Shown: in pieces, positions 33,431 to 42,532 of the stretch
Layout of the letters: every line of letters begins with the position of its first letter
Numbering within the stretch: the stretch's first letter is position 1
NCBI RefSeq assembly: GCF_020829645.1
Contig: NZ_JAIVFS010000036.1
Coordinates: 1-64,000 of the forward strand
Source of the DNA: Nostoc mirabile CHAB5784
GTDB taxonomy: Bacteria > Cyanobacteriota > Cyanobacteriia > Cyanobacteriales > Nostocaceae
Direction: 5' to 3'
DNA length: 64,000 nt
Notes under the pieces: model-generated
What the model saw: the letters and a program-made list of their open reading frames with translations, nothing else
What the model was told of the DNA's origin: nothing
Databases searched by the model: none
Translations under genes and position numbers: made by a program

Positions 33431-36070
33431 TTACAATTTACAAGTCTCTGCATGAAGAAAGAAGTACACCCACCCCACCCGTCCCGTCAGCCCGTCGTTC
33501 GGCTCCCCATGCCAAAATACATATGGGAGTTCACCTTTCAATGAACCTCCACCCTCCAAAACGTTCAATGAACCTCCACCCACCATCGCAAGGTTCATGG
33601 GTAATTCCTCATATCTTCTCCACTCCCCATCCTGTCCTCTCCATCCCACACTTTTTGCAAAATCATTATACCCTTTTTCGTTCCAATTTTTCCATTCTTC
33701 CTTCTCCCAATCAAAATCGAGAGAATTTCCACTAGCCAAATATATTTTTTTCTGGACACTATAACCAAAATACCCCTTAGAGTTATTAACCCAAAGTGTA
33801 TCTAGTTGTTTTAAATCCTTACAATTAAAGTTTTCGACATCGGTTAAATCTAAATAGCGTTGTTCTTCCTTTCCTGCCGAATAGAGAATAAACTGCCAAT
33901 TTTTTGAATCTGCTTCCCTCCATCTTTGTTGCTTCATCAAATACTCTAATTCATTTAATAAATGTTTCTTTAAAGATTGAGCATAAACTAGATTTGAGCT
34001 ATCAAGTTTTTTAAGTTGACGATAAAGCAAAGCTACAATATCAGCATTGCCATTGTAGAGAATATTTAGGTCTAAGCTGAATAATTCAACATTAGATTTA
34101 AACTTAGATTTCAGACTACTGATAGAATCAAATGCTTTCTTATAATCTGCTAAAGCCTTAGATTGATTTGAGCGTTCCTCTAATTTACCTTTAACGTAGT
34201 TAATATAAACTAAAGTAGCTAAATTATCGGAAGTTTTATCAATTTTGTTTTCTATTATTGATAATTCTTCCAGGCTTTTAGTAAAATTTATTTCAGCTTT
34301 TTCTAAATCTTGTTTTTGATTTTGATCCTTGTCCGCATCAGCTAGATATTGATACCCTAAAACCAACGAACTATTTAATAAAGCCTCTTTTAGCTGAGAA
34401 TTATTAATTTTCTTCTGCAAAATCAAACCTGCAATATTCAAAGACTGATTGGCTTCGTTTGTTTTTCCCTTTTGTTGCAGTTTAGAAGCCACTGCTGAAA
34501 GTTTTATAATTTTATCAATAGATTGGTTGAGTTCATTTGTATTTTTGTGAGCAGTTTGCAGCTGGATAAATGCACCTATGCCTAACAAACCTGTAATTCC
34601 TAAAGTAACAGATAAAACTACCACTCCAAAACGCATTCTTTTCCTAGCAGTTACTAATTGCTTTTCTGCTTTCTGTTTAGCTTTACCTTCAATTTGTCTA
34701 GCTCTTTCTGCTGCTTCTTTTTCTTTCCTTTCTCTTTCTAACTCTGCCTGTATTTCTGTTTCTGCTAGTTCCTCTTCTCGCTGTAGTGTGCGACTAGCGG
34801 CTAAAAATTCTCCATCTTGAAAACTTAAACTTTTACCTTTTGCCCAACTTTCCGCTTCTACTAAAGCTTGACCCCGCAATAACCGAGACTCATCCTGTGT
34901 CCCTGATAATATCCACTGACGATAATTCTCTGCATAAGGACGCAAACTGCCTAAAGTTTTCTCAATCCATAAGTTGTCAAAAATTGTTTGATAAATCAGG
35001 TTATAAACCTTTAACGTACTCTCTTGTTTAACAACAATTCCCGCTAACTGTAAATCACTCTGTTCAATACTACTATCAATATCTATTCCGCCTGAGTGCC
35101 ATACTTGTTGATATAAATCTAACAAGTATGCTGCTTTCTGTTCATCTCTTTTTAAAATTCTATCCCGAATCGTTCTAAAGTGTTCCGGTTCATCTTGAGA
35201 TTCCCAATTCTGAATCACTCTATCTCTGACTAAATTCTCTACAAAAGGAGCTTCTTCACCTGGAAATATTACAGTTGCAGATTTACGGACAAATTCGCAG
35301 ACTTTTTGAGTCAAAAATGGCTGTCCTCCAGTCCAGTCTAAAATCGCTTTGAGTACGGCTTCCGGGTTGCTAGTTTGTCCAGATAATCCGTTGATTAAAG
35401 GTAAAGCTTCTGCAAATTCAAATCCGGTTAACTCAATTCCTTTGCCAATATTAAAAGGAGTGCGTTTTTTATCTTGAATTAACTCAGAAGGGGTAGCTAC
35501 TCCCAAAAGCACAAAAGTAATGCGTTGATATTCAGGATTATCAACTCTTTGATTAAAGAATGCTCGAATTAAAGCAAAAAAATCATCAACCGGAAATTTT
35601 AAACTCAGAATACTATCAATTTCATCTATAAAAATAACAATCTGCGTGGAAACTAATTTGAGTAATTTGTCAATAAACTTACCAAAAATCTGCACATCAG
35701 AAAAGCGGGAATTTTCTTCCCATAACTCATCTATATCAAACTGCTCACCTAAGTTTAAACTTTCAGAACCAGCAATAGTATCAATAATCCCAGAATACCA
35801 TTGTTCAGACTTTAGCCCTGATGTCCCAATTGCGGTTAAATCAATAGATACACAAGCAATTCCTTCACCCTGTAACCTTTGCATTGTGCGGACACGCAAA
35901 CTCGATTTACCCATTTGTCGAGAGTTGAGGACAAAACAAAATTCTCCAGCTTTCACAGCCTGATACAAATCTGCATCAGCTTTGCGTGTGACGTAGGTAG
36001 GTGCATTAGCAGGAAGACTACCACCAAATTGATATTGATAATCTTGGGGAACAGGCGAGTTCATAGTCAT
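33431..36070 (-). CDS. AAA-like NTPase with membrane segment and C-terminal GUN4 domain
   Basis: An 879-residue protein. Residues 10-330 are an AAA-like NTPase (PF14516 type) with Walker A variant NSRQMGKSS (49-57) and Walker B IVIFIDEIDSIL. A charged coiled coil (about 435-475) leads to one membrane helix near 479-503, then a helical region. Residues about 695-835 match GUN4: RWREADSKNWQFIL, DLKQLDTLWVNNSKGYFGYS and VGWRGQDGEWRRYEELP. GUN4 binds porphyrins and stimulates Mg-chelatase; fused forms are thought to be sensors. A repeat-derived insert, VGGGSLNVLEGGGSLK, breaks the GUN4 end before GELPYVFW. The final 20 residues are also repeat-derived. Confidence 0.8.
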   Translation of the reverse strand: MTMNSPVPQDYQYQFGGSLPANAPTYVTRKADADLYQAVKAGEFCFVLNSRQMGKSSLRVRTMQRLQGEGIACVSIDLTAIGTSGLKSEQWYSGIIDTIAGSESLNLGEQFDIDELWEENSRFSDVQIFGKFIDKLLKLVSTQIVIFIDEIDSILSLKFPVDDFFALIRAFFNQRVDNPEYQRITFVLLGVATPSELIQDKKRTPFNIGKGIELTGFEFAEALPLINGLSGQTSNPEAVLKAILDWTGGQPFLTQKVCEFVRKSATVIFPGEEAPFVENLVRDRVIQNWESQDEPEHFRTIRDRILKRDEQKAAYLLDLYQQVWHSGGIDIDSSIEQSDLQLAGIVVKQESTLKVYNLIYQTIFDNLWIEKTLGSLRPYAENYRQWILSGTQDESRLLRGQALVEAESWAKGKSLSFQDGEFLAASRTLQREEELAETEIQAELERERKEKEAAERARQIEGKAKQKAEKQLVTARKRMRFGVVVLSVTLGITGLLGIGAFIQLQTAHKNTNELNQSIDKIIKLSAVASKLQQKGKTNEANQSLNIAGLILQKKINNSQLKEALLNSSLVLGYQYLADADKDQNQKQDLEKAEINFTKSLEELSIIENKIDKTSDNLATLVYINYVKGKLEERSNQSKALADYKKAFDSISSLKSKFKSNVELFSLDLNILYNGNADIVALLYRQLKKLDSSNLVYAQSLKKHLLNELEYLMKQQRWREADSKNWQFILYSAGKEEQRYLDLTDVENFNCKDLKQLDTLWVNNSKGYFGYSVQKKIYLASGNSLDFDWEKEEWKNWNEKGYNDFAKSVGWRGQDGEWRRYEELPMNLAMVGGGSLNVLEGGGSLKGELPYVFWHGEPNDGLTGRVGWVYFFLHAETCKL

Positions 36071-36280
36071 ACTCTATATGGGGAGTACCCAGGTGTATAT
36101 CAATTAAGACACAATATACGGTTTAAAGATTGAAGTTTCTTTCACAAGTGCATGAAATTTTTGATTTACCAATTAGGAGAAGCAAGCTACAATCCAATCT
36201 ACAATATCAGGCGATCGCGTAGCCCAGAGCAGGCATTGCACTTTTGATCTCAATGTCTGAGCCGTCCCCCCGATGCCTTG

Positions 36281-36438
36281 GCTACCTTGTATACACAAGT
36301 CCTATTACCCCCCTTAATCCCCCCTTATAAAGGGGGGAAACAGAAAAAATGTTGTTCCCTCCCCTTTATAAGGGGAGGGTTAGGGTGGGGTAAAACCGAG
36401 ATTTATCAACTACTTGAGACTTGTGTGTACACGGTAGC
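36281..36438. mobile_element. MITE family B, copy 2, with 4-bp target duplication
   Basis: A 158-bp element, ends GCTACCTTGTATACACAAGT and the reverse of GCTACCGTGTACACACAAGT, flanked by CTTG on both sides (36277-36280 and 36439-36442). The interior is nearly that of 32525-32679. It lies in the 1-kb gene-free region 36071-37068, which also holds a half-palindrome ATTCTCACGAATGATTTAGG near 36481, a minisatellite (36526-36786), and dispersed repeats near 36810-36900. Confidence 0.8.
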
Positions 36439-36525
36439 CTTGCTAAGGGGGGACTACAGGGGGGTTAAAACGATCTCAAATTCTCACGAATGATTTAGGA
36501 CTGCTATATAAGCAACAGATACCTC

Positions 36526-36786
36526 AAAGTCGTTTTGAAGTACTTCAACATCGTGTTGAGGTACTTCAAAGTCGTGTTGAGGTACTTCAAAGTCGTTTTG
36601 AGGTACTCCAAAGTCGTTTTGAGGTACTCCAAAGTCGTTTTGAGGTACTTCAAAGTCGTTTTGAGGTACTCCAAAGTCGTTTTGAGGTACTCCAAAGTCG
36701 TTTTGAGGTACTCCAAAGTCGTTTTGAGGTACTCCAAAGTCGTTTTGAGGTACTTCAAAGTCGTGTTGGAGTACTTCAAACTTTGT
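36526..36786. repeat. 21-bp tandem repeat, about 12 units
   Basis: Units of GTTTTGAGGTACTCCAAAGT plus C, with the variants GTGTTGAGG and TACTTCAA. Each unit is nearly palindromic (TTTGAGGTACTCCAAA). It is open in several frames on both strands, none with a ribosome site, and is not called as a gene. Confidence 0.9.
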
Positions 36787-37068
36787 CGCACCGCGATCAA
36801 GTATACAGGTGCGTAGGCGTAGCCCGCCTTCTCTACGAGACGCTCCGCGAACGGCATCGCTTTCATAAATCTCCACAAACAAAGCGATGTCTACGACGGG
36901 CTATTCGGCGTCGCTTGACTTTTAAAACAGTCGCTACAATTATCCTTAAGTGAAGATTAGCAATCAGTTAGCTATAGACTCATTTTTTCGGTAATAGCCA
37001 ATCGTATAAGTGCGTAGTTGGTGCTTTAGCGCTAAAGCGCCGACTACGAACCATGCCTACCCCTCAAT

Positions 37069-38010
37069 TTAACCAATTAATTTCTGCCAGCTAACAGGCC
37101 CGACAATCCCATCGGCATCTAAACCATTTTGCTTTTGAAAGTTCTTAATAGCAACCTCTGTTTGCGGCCCGTAGACGCCATCATTGTCAACACCTAAACG
37201 GTATTGCAAGTATCTGACAACTGCACCACCGGCATGGTTTGGTCTGATAATTCGTTTTGCCAAAATTAGATTTATGGCATTCCATGTAGTTGAGTCAGCA
37301 ATTCCAGTCGGTTGAACTCCAACAATAGTCTGAAATTTTTCTACGGCAGATTTTGTATTAGCCCCGGTGAAGCCATCTTCTACTAACACCTTACCATTTC
37401 TATCAGTTATTTTGAGTCGATTTAAGGATTTTTGCAGTCTGAGAATAGTGGCATCTGCATTATCTTCTTCATCTTGTACAGGGTTAACAGGAACACTTGG
37501 CAATTTACCAGTTAAGCCTTTGACGATCGCATTAGCCATTGCTTCAGGATTAAAAAGATTCATATCTTTTTGCGAATCGAGAAAGCAACATTCTATCAAG
37601 ATAGCAGGCATATCTGTATTTTTCAGAACATACAAGTGCGAACCACTCTTAACGCCACGATTAAAAAATCCTAACTTGACAATTTCATCTAATACAGGTT
37701 TAGCGATTTTTCTCCCATTTTCGCTAGTTGCAAATACTTCTGTGCCATTAGCTTGTCTGTTAAAAGCATTAAAATGAATTGAAACAAAAGTATCTACTCT
37801 ACTCGCATTAGCTATAGAACATCTTTTTGAGAGTGAGTCACGGACTGTACTAGCACTACTTGGTTTACATACTACGACTTCATTTCCTAAAGCTCTTAAC
37901 TTGGCTATAACTCTATTGCCTACATCTAGAGTTAAATTATCCTCAACTTTGATGCCTCTAGCCCCTGTGTCTGGTGGACAATTGTGCCCACTATCAATTC
38001 CAAATTTCAT
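37069..38010 (-). CDS. N-acetylmuramoyl-L-alanine amidase with two peptidoglycan-binding domains
   Basis: A 313-residue protein. Residues 1-180 are an Amidase_3 catalytic domain with zinc ligands in DSGHN (H9), a Glu near 23 and FVSIHFNAF, and the catalytic Glu in AILIECCFLD. Two PG_binding_1 domains follow (about 185-250, VEDGFTGANTKSAVEKFQ; about 255-313, NDGVYGPQTEVAIKNFQ). It cuts the bond between muramic acid and the peptide. There is no signal peptide, so export would need another route or the enzyme acts after lysis, as in phage-type lysins. It stands alone. Confidence 0.85.
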   Translation of the reverse strand: MKFGIDSGHNCPPDTGARGIKVEDNLTLDVGNRVIAKLRALGNEVVVCKPSSASTVRDSLSKRCSIANASRVDTFVSIHFNAFNRQANGTEVFATSENGRKIAKPVLDEIVKLGFFNRGVKSGSHLYVLKNTDMPAILIECCFLDSQKDMNLFNPEAMANAIVKGLTGKLPSVPVNPVQDEEDNADATILRLQKSLNRLKITDRNGKVLVEDGFTGANTKSAVEKFQTIVGVQPTGIADSTTWNAINLILAKRIIRPNHAGGAVVRYLQYRLGVDNDGVYGPQTEVAIKNFQKQNGLDADGIVGPVSWQKLIG

Positions 38011-38638
38011 GATTTAATCCTCAACTTACTTATTTTGATACTGCTTCAAAACTCTTCAAGTTTGAGAGGAAAAGTTTTGTTTGTAAATTTGTTTAGCTAC
38101 TTATTGGCAACGTCTGCATTATTTTAACCATTAACATACTGATAAATAAAATAAGTTTTTTGCAAACTTTTTCAGCAGATTTTATGTATCAAAGCCTGCT
38201 TTTTGCAAGGTTTATTGGAAGAAAAAACACAACTCTCATAATTTATCAAAATCGGGAACAATATAGTGATTGTTGCAATAAACTGAAATGCAGCAATTAC
38301 CCCCATCCTTAAAATAATAACGCTTCGTAAAAGTAGAAAGCTATGACAAATGTACCTAGTACAGCTTGGCGGAAGTTAAAAGTTAAAAGTCAAAAGGCTT
38401 TCTGGCTGTAATGAAATGGGAGGTTTATTTGCGCCGAGCTGTATTACTGCAAGAAGGCAGAGGGGTAAAAGCAAGAAAACCGATAACACAGGCTTTTGTG
38501 CCTGAATAAATGGGATGTTTATTTCCGCCATTCTGTACTAGTACGGCTAAATGACCAAAATCTGCTGGTAGATATTTAACAATCAGCCTGAAAGCAGGTT
38601 TAAGATCAAAATAAAGAAATATTTCGTAGCTTACAGGC
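38011..38638. other. Gene-free stretch with inverted-repeat elements upstream of the ChlH-like gene
   Basis: This 628-bp gap has an AT-rich first half with no signal I can name. At 38356-38541 lies an element bounded by CTAGTACAGCTTGGCGGAA and the reverse of CTAGTACAGAATGGCGGAA. Inside, at about 38427-38450, is a third end-like sequence, GGTTTATTTGCGCCGAGCTG, so two related MITEs may be side by side. A short AGTTAAA heptamer run is inside as well. Confidence 0.6.
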
Positions 38639-41600
38639 ATGAAACGCATCGTCTTGGTTGCTGGGTTTGAATCGTTCAACGCTGATTTGTATAGAAAAGC
38701 AGCTTTTTTGGCTAACTCTCGCTGTCCTGAGTTGGATATTCGGGTATTTAGCGATCGCGATCTTACCAACAAACGCACTGAGGTAGAAGCAGGACTTGAT
38801 GGCGCTGATGTGTTTTTCGGTAGCCTACTATTTGATTATGACCAGGTTGTGTGGCTTTGCGATCGCATTGCCCAAATTCCCATTCGCCTAGTTTTCGAGT
38901 CAGCCTTGGAATTGATGAGTTTAACCAAGCTGGGTGACTTTGCCATTGGCGACAAACCCAAAGGAATGCCCAAACCAGTTAAATTCATCCTTGACAAATT
39001 TAGCAACGGACGAGAAGAAGACAAACTTGCTGGTTACATCAGCTTCTTAAAAATTGGCCCCAAACTACTGAAATATGTCCCAGTGCAAAAAGTCCAAGAC
39101 TTACGCAACTGGTTAATTATCTATGGTTATTGGAATGCTGGCGGCCCAGAAAACGTCGTTTCATTATTCTGGACACTAGCAGAAAAATATTTAGGTTTAA
39201 AAGTCGGCGACATTCCCCCGCTAGTCGAAACCCCCAACATCGGATTACTCCACCCCGACTATCAAGGGTTTTTTGAATCTCCCCGCGAATATTTGGAATG
39301 GTATAAAACCCATTGTAGAGACGCGATTCATCGCGTCTTCCCAAATCGCGTATCCCCAAATCGTGTATCCCCAAATCGTGTATCCCCAGTTGTAGGAATT
39401 CTCCTCTACCGTAAACACGTCATCACGAAACAACCCTACATTCCCCAACTGATTCGCAGTTTTGTAAAAGCTGGTTTAACTCCTTTACCCATCTTCATCA
39501 ACGGCGTGGAAGGACATGTGGCGGTACGAGATTTGATGACAAGCGACTATGAAATTCAACAACGACAACTAGGTAATATAGAGACTGCCTCACTATCAAG
39601 TGAAGCAGTAAAAGTGGATGCGATCGTTTCGACAATTGGCTTTCCTCTCGTGGGTGGCCCGGCTGGTTCAATGGAAGCAGGGCGTCAAGTGGAAGTAGCA
39701 AAACGCATCCTCACTGCCAAGAATGTACCTTATATTGTTGCTGCACCACTATTAATTCAAGATATTTCCTCGTGGACGCGCCAAGGTGTCGGCGGATTGC
39801 AAAGTGTGGTGTTGTATGCGTTACCAGAATTGGATGGCGCTATTGATACCGTTCCTCTCGGTGGTTTGGTGGGTGAAAATATTTATCTGGTTCCCGAACG
39901 GGTGCAGCGATTAATTGGTAGGGTAAAAAGTTGGGTGGCTTTGCGGCAAAAACCTGCATCGGAACGCAAGATTGCCATCATTTTATATGGCTTTCCTCCT
40001 GGTTATGGTGCTGTGGGTACAGCTGCATTATTAAATGTGCCGCGTAGTTTGCTGAAGTTTCTCCATGCACTTAAAGAACAAGGTTACAGCGTCGGGGATT
40101 TGCCTGATGATGGGGAAGAATTGATTCGCTCTTTGAAAGAGGCGGATGAAGCTAATCCTCTTGTGGGGCAGTCGTCTCGCCTGCCCCTAGATAATGGCGG
40201 GCAAGATGCCCACCCCACAAATACTGTCAATATTCGCACATTAAAAAAATGGCTGGGATATCTGCAAACCTCCCGCATTGAAAAACAATGGAAATCTCTC
40301 ACGGGAACTGGTATTAAAACTTATGGCGACGAATTCCAGATTGGCGGTGTGCAATTAGGAAATGTCTGGATAGGCGTACAACCACCTTTGGGGATACAAG
40401 GCGACCCGATGCGCTTAATGTTTGAACGGGATTTAACGCCTCATCCGCAATATGCTGCTTATTATAAATGGTTGCAAAATGAGTTTGAAGCTGATGCTAT
40501 AGTTCACTTTGGGATGCATGGGACAGTGGAATGGTTGCCTGGTTCTCCGTTGGGTAATACGGGTTATTCTTGGTCGGATATTCTGTTAGGAAATTTGCCT
40601 AATCTATATATATATGCGGCGAATAATCCGTCTGAATCGATGTTGGCAAAACGTCGCGGTTATGGTGTATTGATTTCTCATAATGTACCTCCTTATGGGC
40701 GTGCAGGTTTGTATAAGGAATTGGTGGCGTTGCGGGATTTGATTGCGGAGTATCGTGAAGATCCGCAAAAGAATTATGTTTTGAAGGAAGGGATTTGTAA
40801 AAAAATTGTGGACTCTGGGTTGGATGCAGATTGTCCGTTTGAGGATGCGAAGAAGTTGGGGATTGCGTTTACTCCGGAGAATGTTCGGATGTTTAGGGGT
40901 TATGCTTTTGATGATTATTTGGTGGAGTTGTATGAATATTTGCAGGTTTTAGAAAATCGGTTGTTTTCTTCTGGGTTGCATACTTTGGGGGAAAGTCCGA
41001 ATGAGGAGGAGTTGGGGTCGTATTTGGAGGCTTATTTTGGAGACGAACCGCCAAGACGCCAAGAACGCCAAGAGGAAAGAGAAGAGGAGGAAGGACTAAT
41101 AAGGGATTTGTTGATGCAATCTACGGATGAGTTAACGAATTTGTTAAGGGGGTTGAATGGGGAGTATATTCCGCCTGCGCCTGGGGGGGATTTGTTAAGG
41201 GATGGGGCTGGTGTTTTGCCGACTGGGAGGAATATTCATGGTTTAGATCCTTATCGGATGCCTTCACCTGCTGCTTATGAACGGGGACGAGAAATTGCTC
41301 AAAAAATTATCGCCCAGCATTTGGATGAATATGGGAAATATCCTGAAACGGTGGCGGTGATGTTATGGGGATTGGATGCGATTAAAACTAAGGGTGAATC
41401 TTTGGGGATTCTGTTGGAATTGGTGGGGGCTGAACCTGTTAAGGAAGGAACTGGTAGAATTGTTCGTTATGAATTGAAGCCGTTGGCGGAGGTTGGACAT
41501 CCCCGCATTGATGTGTTGGGTAATTTGTCTGGGATTTTCCGGGATAGTTTTGTAAATATCATCGAATTGTTGGATGATTTATTTCAACGGGCGGTTGATG

Positions 41601-42397
41601 CTGATGAACCGGATGATCAAAATTTTATTAGAAGACATGCTTTGGCTTTGAAAGCCCAAGGTGTGGAAAATGCATCGGCGAGATTGTTTTCTAATCCGGC
41701 GGGTGATTTTGGTTCTTTGGTGAATGATAGGGTGGTTGATGGTAACTGGGAATCTGGTGAGGAGTTGGGGAATACTTGGCAAAGTCGCAATGTGTTTAGC
41801 TATGGGAGAGAAGATAAAGGTCAAGCTAGACCGGAAGTGTTGAATACGTTGTTAAAAACTAGCGATCGCATTGTTCAAGAAATCGATTCGGTAGAATATG
41901 GTTTAACTGATATTCAGGAATATTACGCTAATACTGGCGGTTTGAAAAGGGCAGCAGAAAAACAAAGCGGTAAGAAGGTTACAACCAGTTTTGTGGAAAG
42001 TTTCTCGAAGGATACTACACCGCGCAATTTGGATGATTTGCTCAGAATGGAGTATCGCACTAAGTTGGTAAATCCCAAATGGGCGCAAGCAATGGCGAAT
42101 CAAGGTTCTGGTGGTGCTTTTGAAATTTCCCAACGGATGACGGCGTTGATTGGTTGGGGTGGTACTGCCGATTTTACCGATGATTGGGTTTATGACCAAG
42201 CCGCAGATACTTATGCGTTAGATGCAGAGATGGCGGATAAATTACGCAAGGCAAATCCTGAAGCTTTTCGCAATATTTTAGGGAGAATGTTGGAGGCGCA
42301 TGGGCGAGGTTTCTGGGAAGCTGATGGTGAGAAGTTAGATAAGTTGCGCCAGTTGTATGAGTTGACAGATGAAGAGTTGGAGGGAGTGACGGTTTAA
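38639..42397 (+). CDS. Magnesium chelatase subunit H-like protein (ChlH/CobN superfamily)
   Basis: A 1252-residue protein starting MKRIVLVAGFESFNADLYRK. It has the superfamily motifs LLHPDYQGFF, MHGTVEWLPGSPLG, PSESMLAKRRGYG, FRDSFVNIIELLDDLFQRAV and SARLFSNPAGDFGS. ChlH binds protoporphyrin IX and is the catalytic subunit that inserts magnesium for chlorophyll. The usual cyanobacterial ChlH is about 1330 residues, so this may be a paralog; its metal and substrate are not certain. Three in-frame inserts of dispersed repeat sequence are visible (residues about 226-250, 509-527 and 803-817). No chlI or chlD is nearby. Confidence 0.8.
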   Translation: MKRIVLVAGFESFNADLYRKAAFLANSRCPELDIRVFSDRDLTNKRTEVEAGLDGADVFFGSLLFDYDQVVWLCDRIAQIPIRLVFESALELMSLTKLGDFAIGDKPKGMPKPVKFILDKFSNGREEDKLAGYISFLKIGPKLLKYVPVQKVQDLRNWLIIYGYWNAGGPENVVSLFWTLAEKYLGLKVGDIPPLVETPNIGLLHPDYQGFFESPREYLEWYKTHCRDAIHRVFPNRVSPNRVSPNRVSPVVGILLYRKHVITKQPYIPQLIRSFVKAGLTPLPIFINGVEGHVAVRDLMTSDYEIQQRQLGNIETASLSSEAVKVDAIVSTIGFPLVGGPAGSMEAGRQVEVAKRILTAKNVPYIVAAPLLIQDISSWTRQGVGGLQSVVLYALPELDGAIDTVPLGGLVGENIYLVPERVQRLIGRVKSWVALRQKPASERKIAIILYGFPPGYGAVGTAALLNVPRSLLKFLHALKEQGYSVGDLPDDGEELIRSLKEADEANPLVGQSSRLPLDNGGQDAHPTNTVNIRTLKKWLGYLQTSRIEKQWKSLTGTGIKTYGDEFQIGGVQLGNVWIGVQPPLGIQGDPMRLMFERDLTPHPQYAAYYKWLQNEFEADAIVHFGMHGTVEWLPGSPLGNTGYSWSDILLGNLPNLYIYAANNPSESMLAKRRGYGVLISHNVPPYGRAGLYKELVALRDLIAEYREDPQKNYVLKEGICKKIVDSGLDADCPFEDAKKLGIAFTPENVRMFRGYAFDDYLVELYEYLQVLENRLFSSGLHTLGESPNEEELGSYLEAYFGDEPPRRQERQEEREEEEGLIRDLLMQSTDELTNLLRGLNGEYIPPAPGGDLLRDGAGVLPTGRNIHGLDPYRMPSPAAYERGREIAQKIIAQHLDEYGKYPETVAVMLWGLDAIKTKGESLGILLELVGAEPVKEGTGRIVRYELKPLAEVGHPRIDVLGNLSGIFRDSFVNIIELLDDLFQRAVDADEPDDQNFIRRHALALKAQGVENASARLFSNPAGDFGSLVNDRVVDGNWESGEELGNTWQSRNVFSYGREDKGQARPEVLNTLLKTSDRIVQEIDSVEYGLTDIQEYYANTGGLKRAAEKQSGKKVTTSFVESFSKDTTPRNLDDLLRMEYRTKLVNPKWAQAMANQGSGGAFEISQRMTALIGWGGTADFTDDWVYDQAADTYALDAEMADKLRKANPEAFRNILGRMLEAHGRGFWEADGEKLDKLRQLYELTDEELEGVTV
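39314..39388 (+). repeat. In-frame repeat insert 1 in the ChlH-like gene
   Basis: The palindrome GTAGAGACGCGATTCATCGC followed by GTCT, a widespread Nostoc dispersed repeat, is followed by three and a half 15-bp units of CCAAATCGTGTATCC. It encodes RDAIHRVFPNRVSPNRVSPN and related residues between two conserved ChlH segments. A related palindrome is in the kinase gene at about 50445-50467. Confidence 0.75.
40163..40218 (+). repeat. In-frame repeat insert 2 in the ChlH-like gene
   Basis: GTGGGGCAGTCGTCTCGCCT continues to a reverse arm GGGCAAGATGCCCACCCCAC. The same repeat type occurs between genes at 53099-53157. It encodes a loop of about 19 residues (VGQSSRLPLDNGGQDAHPTN). Confidence 0.7.
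41045..41090 (+). repeat. In-frame repeat insert 3 in the ChlH-like gene
   Basis: The stretch GAACCGCCAAGACGCCAAGA and the following GGAAAGAGAAGAGG encode a charged loop (PPRRQERQEEREEEEG). Sequence of this form is a common intergenic repeat in cyanobacteria. Confidence 0.55.
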
Positions 42398-42532
42398 TTC
42401 AGTATTTATACTGGATTAATATTTAAATTATCTAAATAGAATAATTAAACCAATTTATATGCAGAATACATCCCTAAAAATTGGCTGTTTCTGTCTATAT
42501 TTTTGTATGCCACCAAACAAATATTATTCATA

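Noticed and set aside
36484..36882. Open frames across the 36.5-kb minisatellite
   Set aside because: Repeat artefacts, open on both strands, no start signals.
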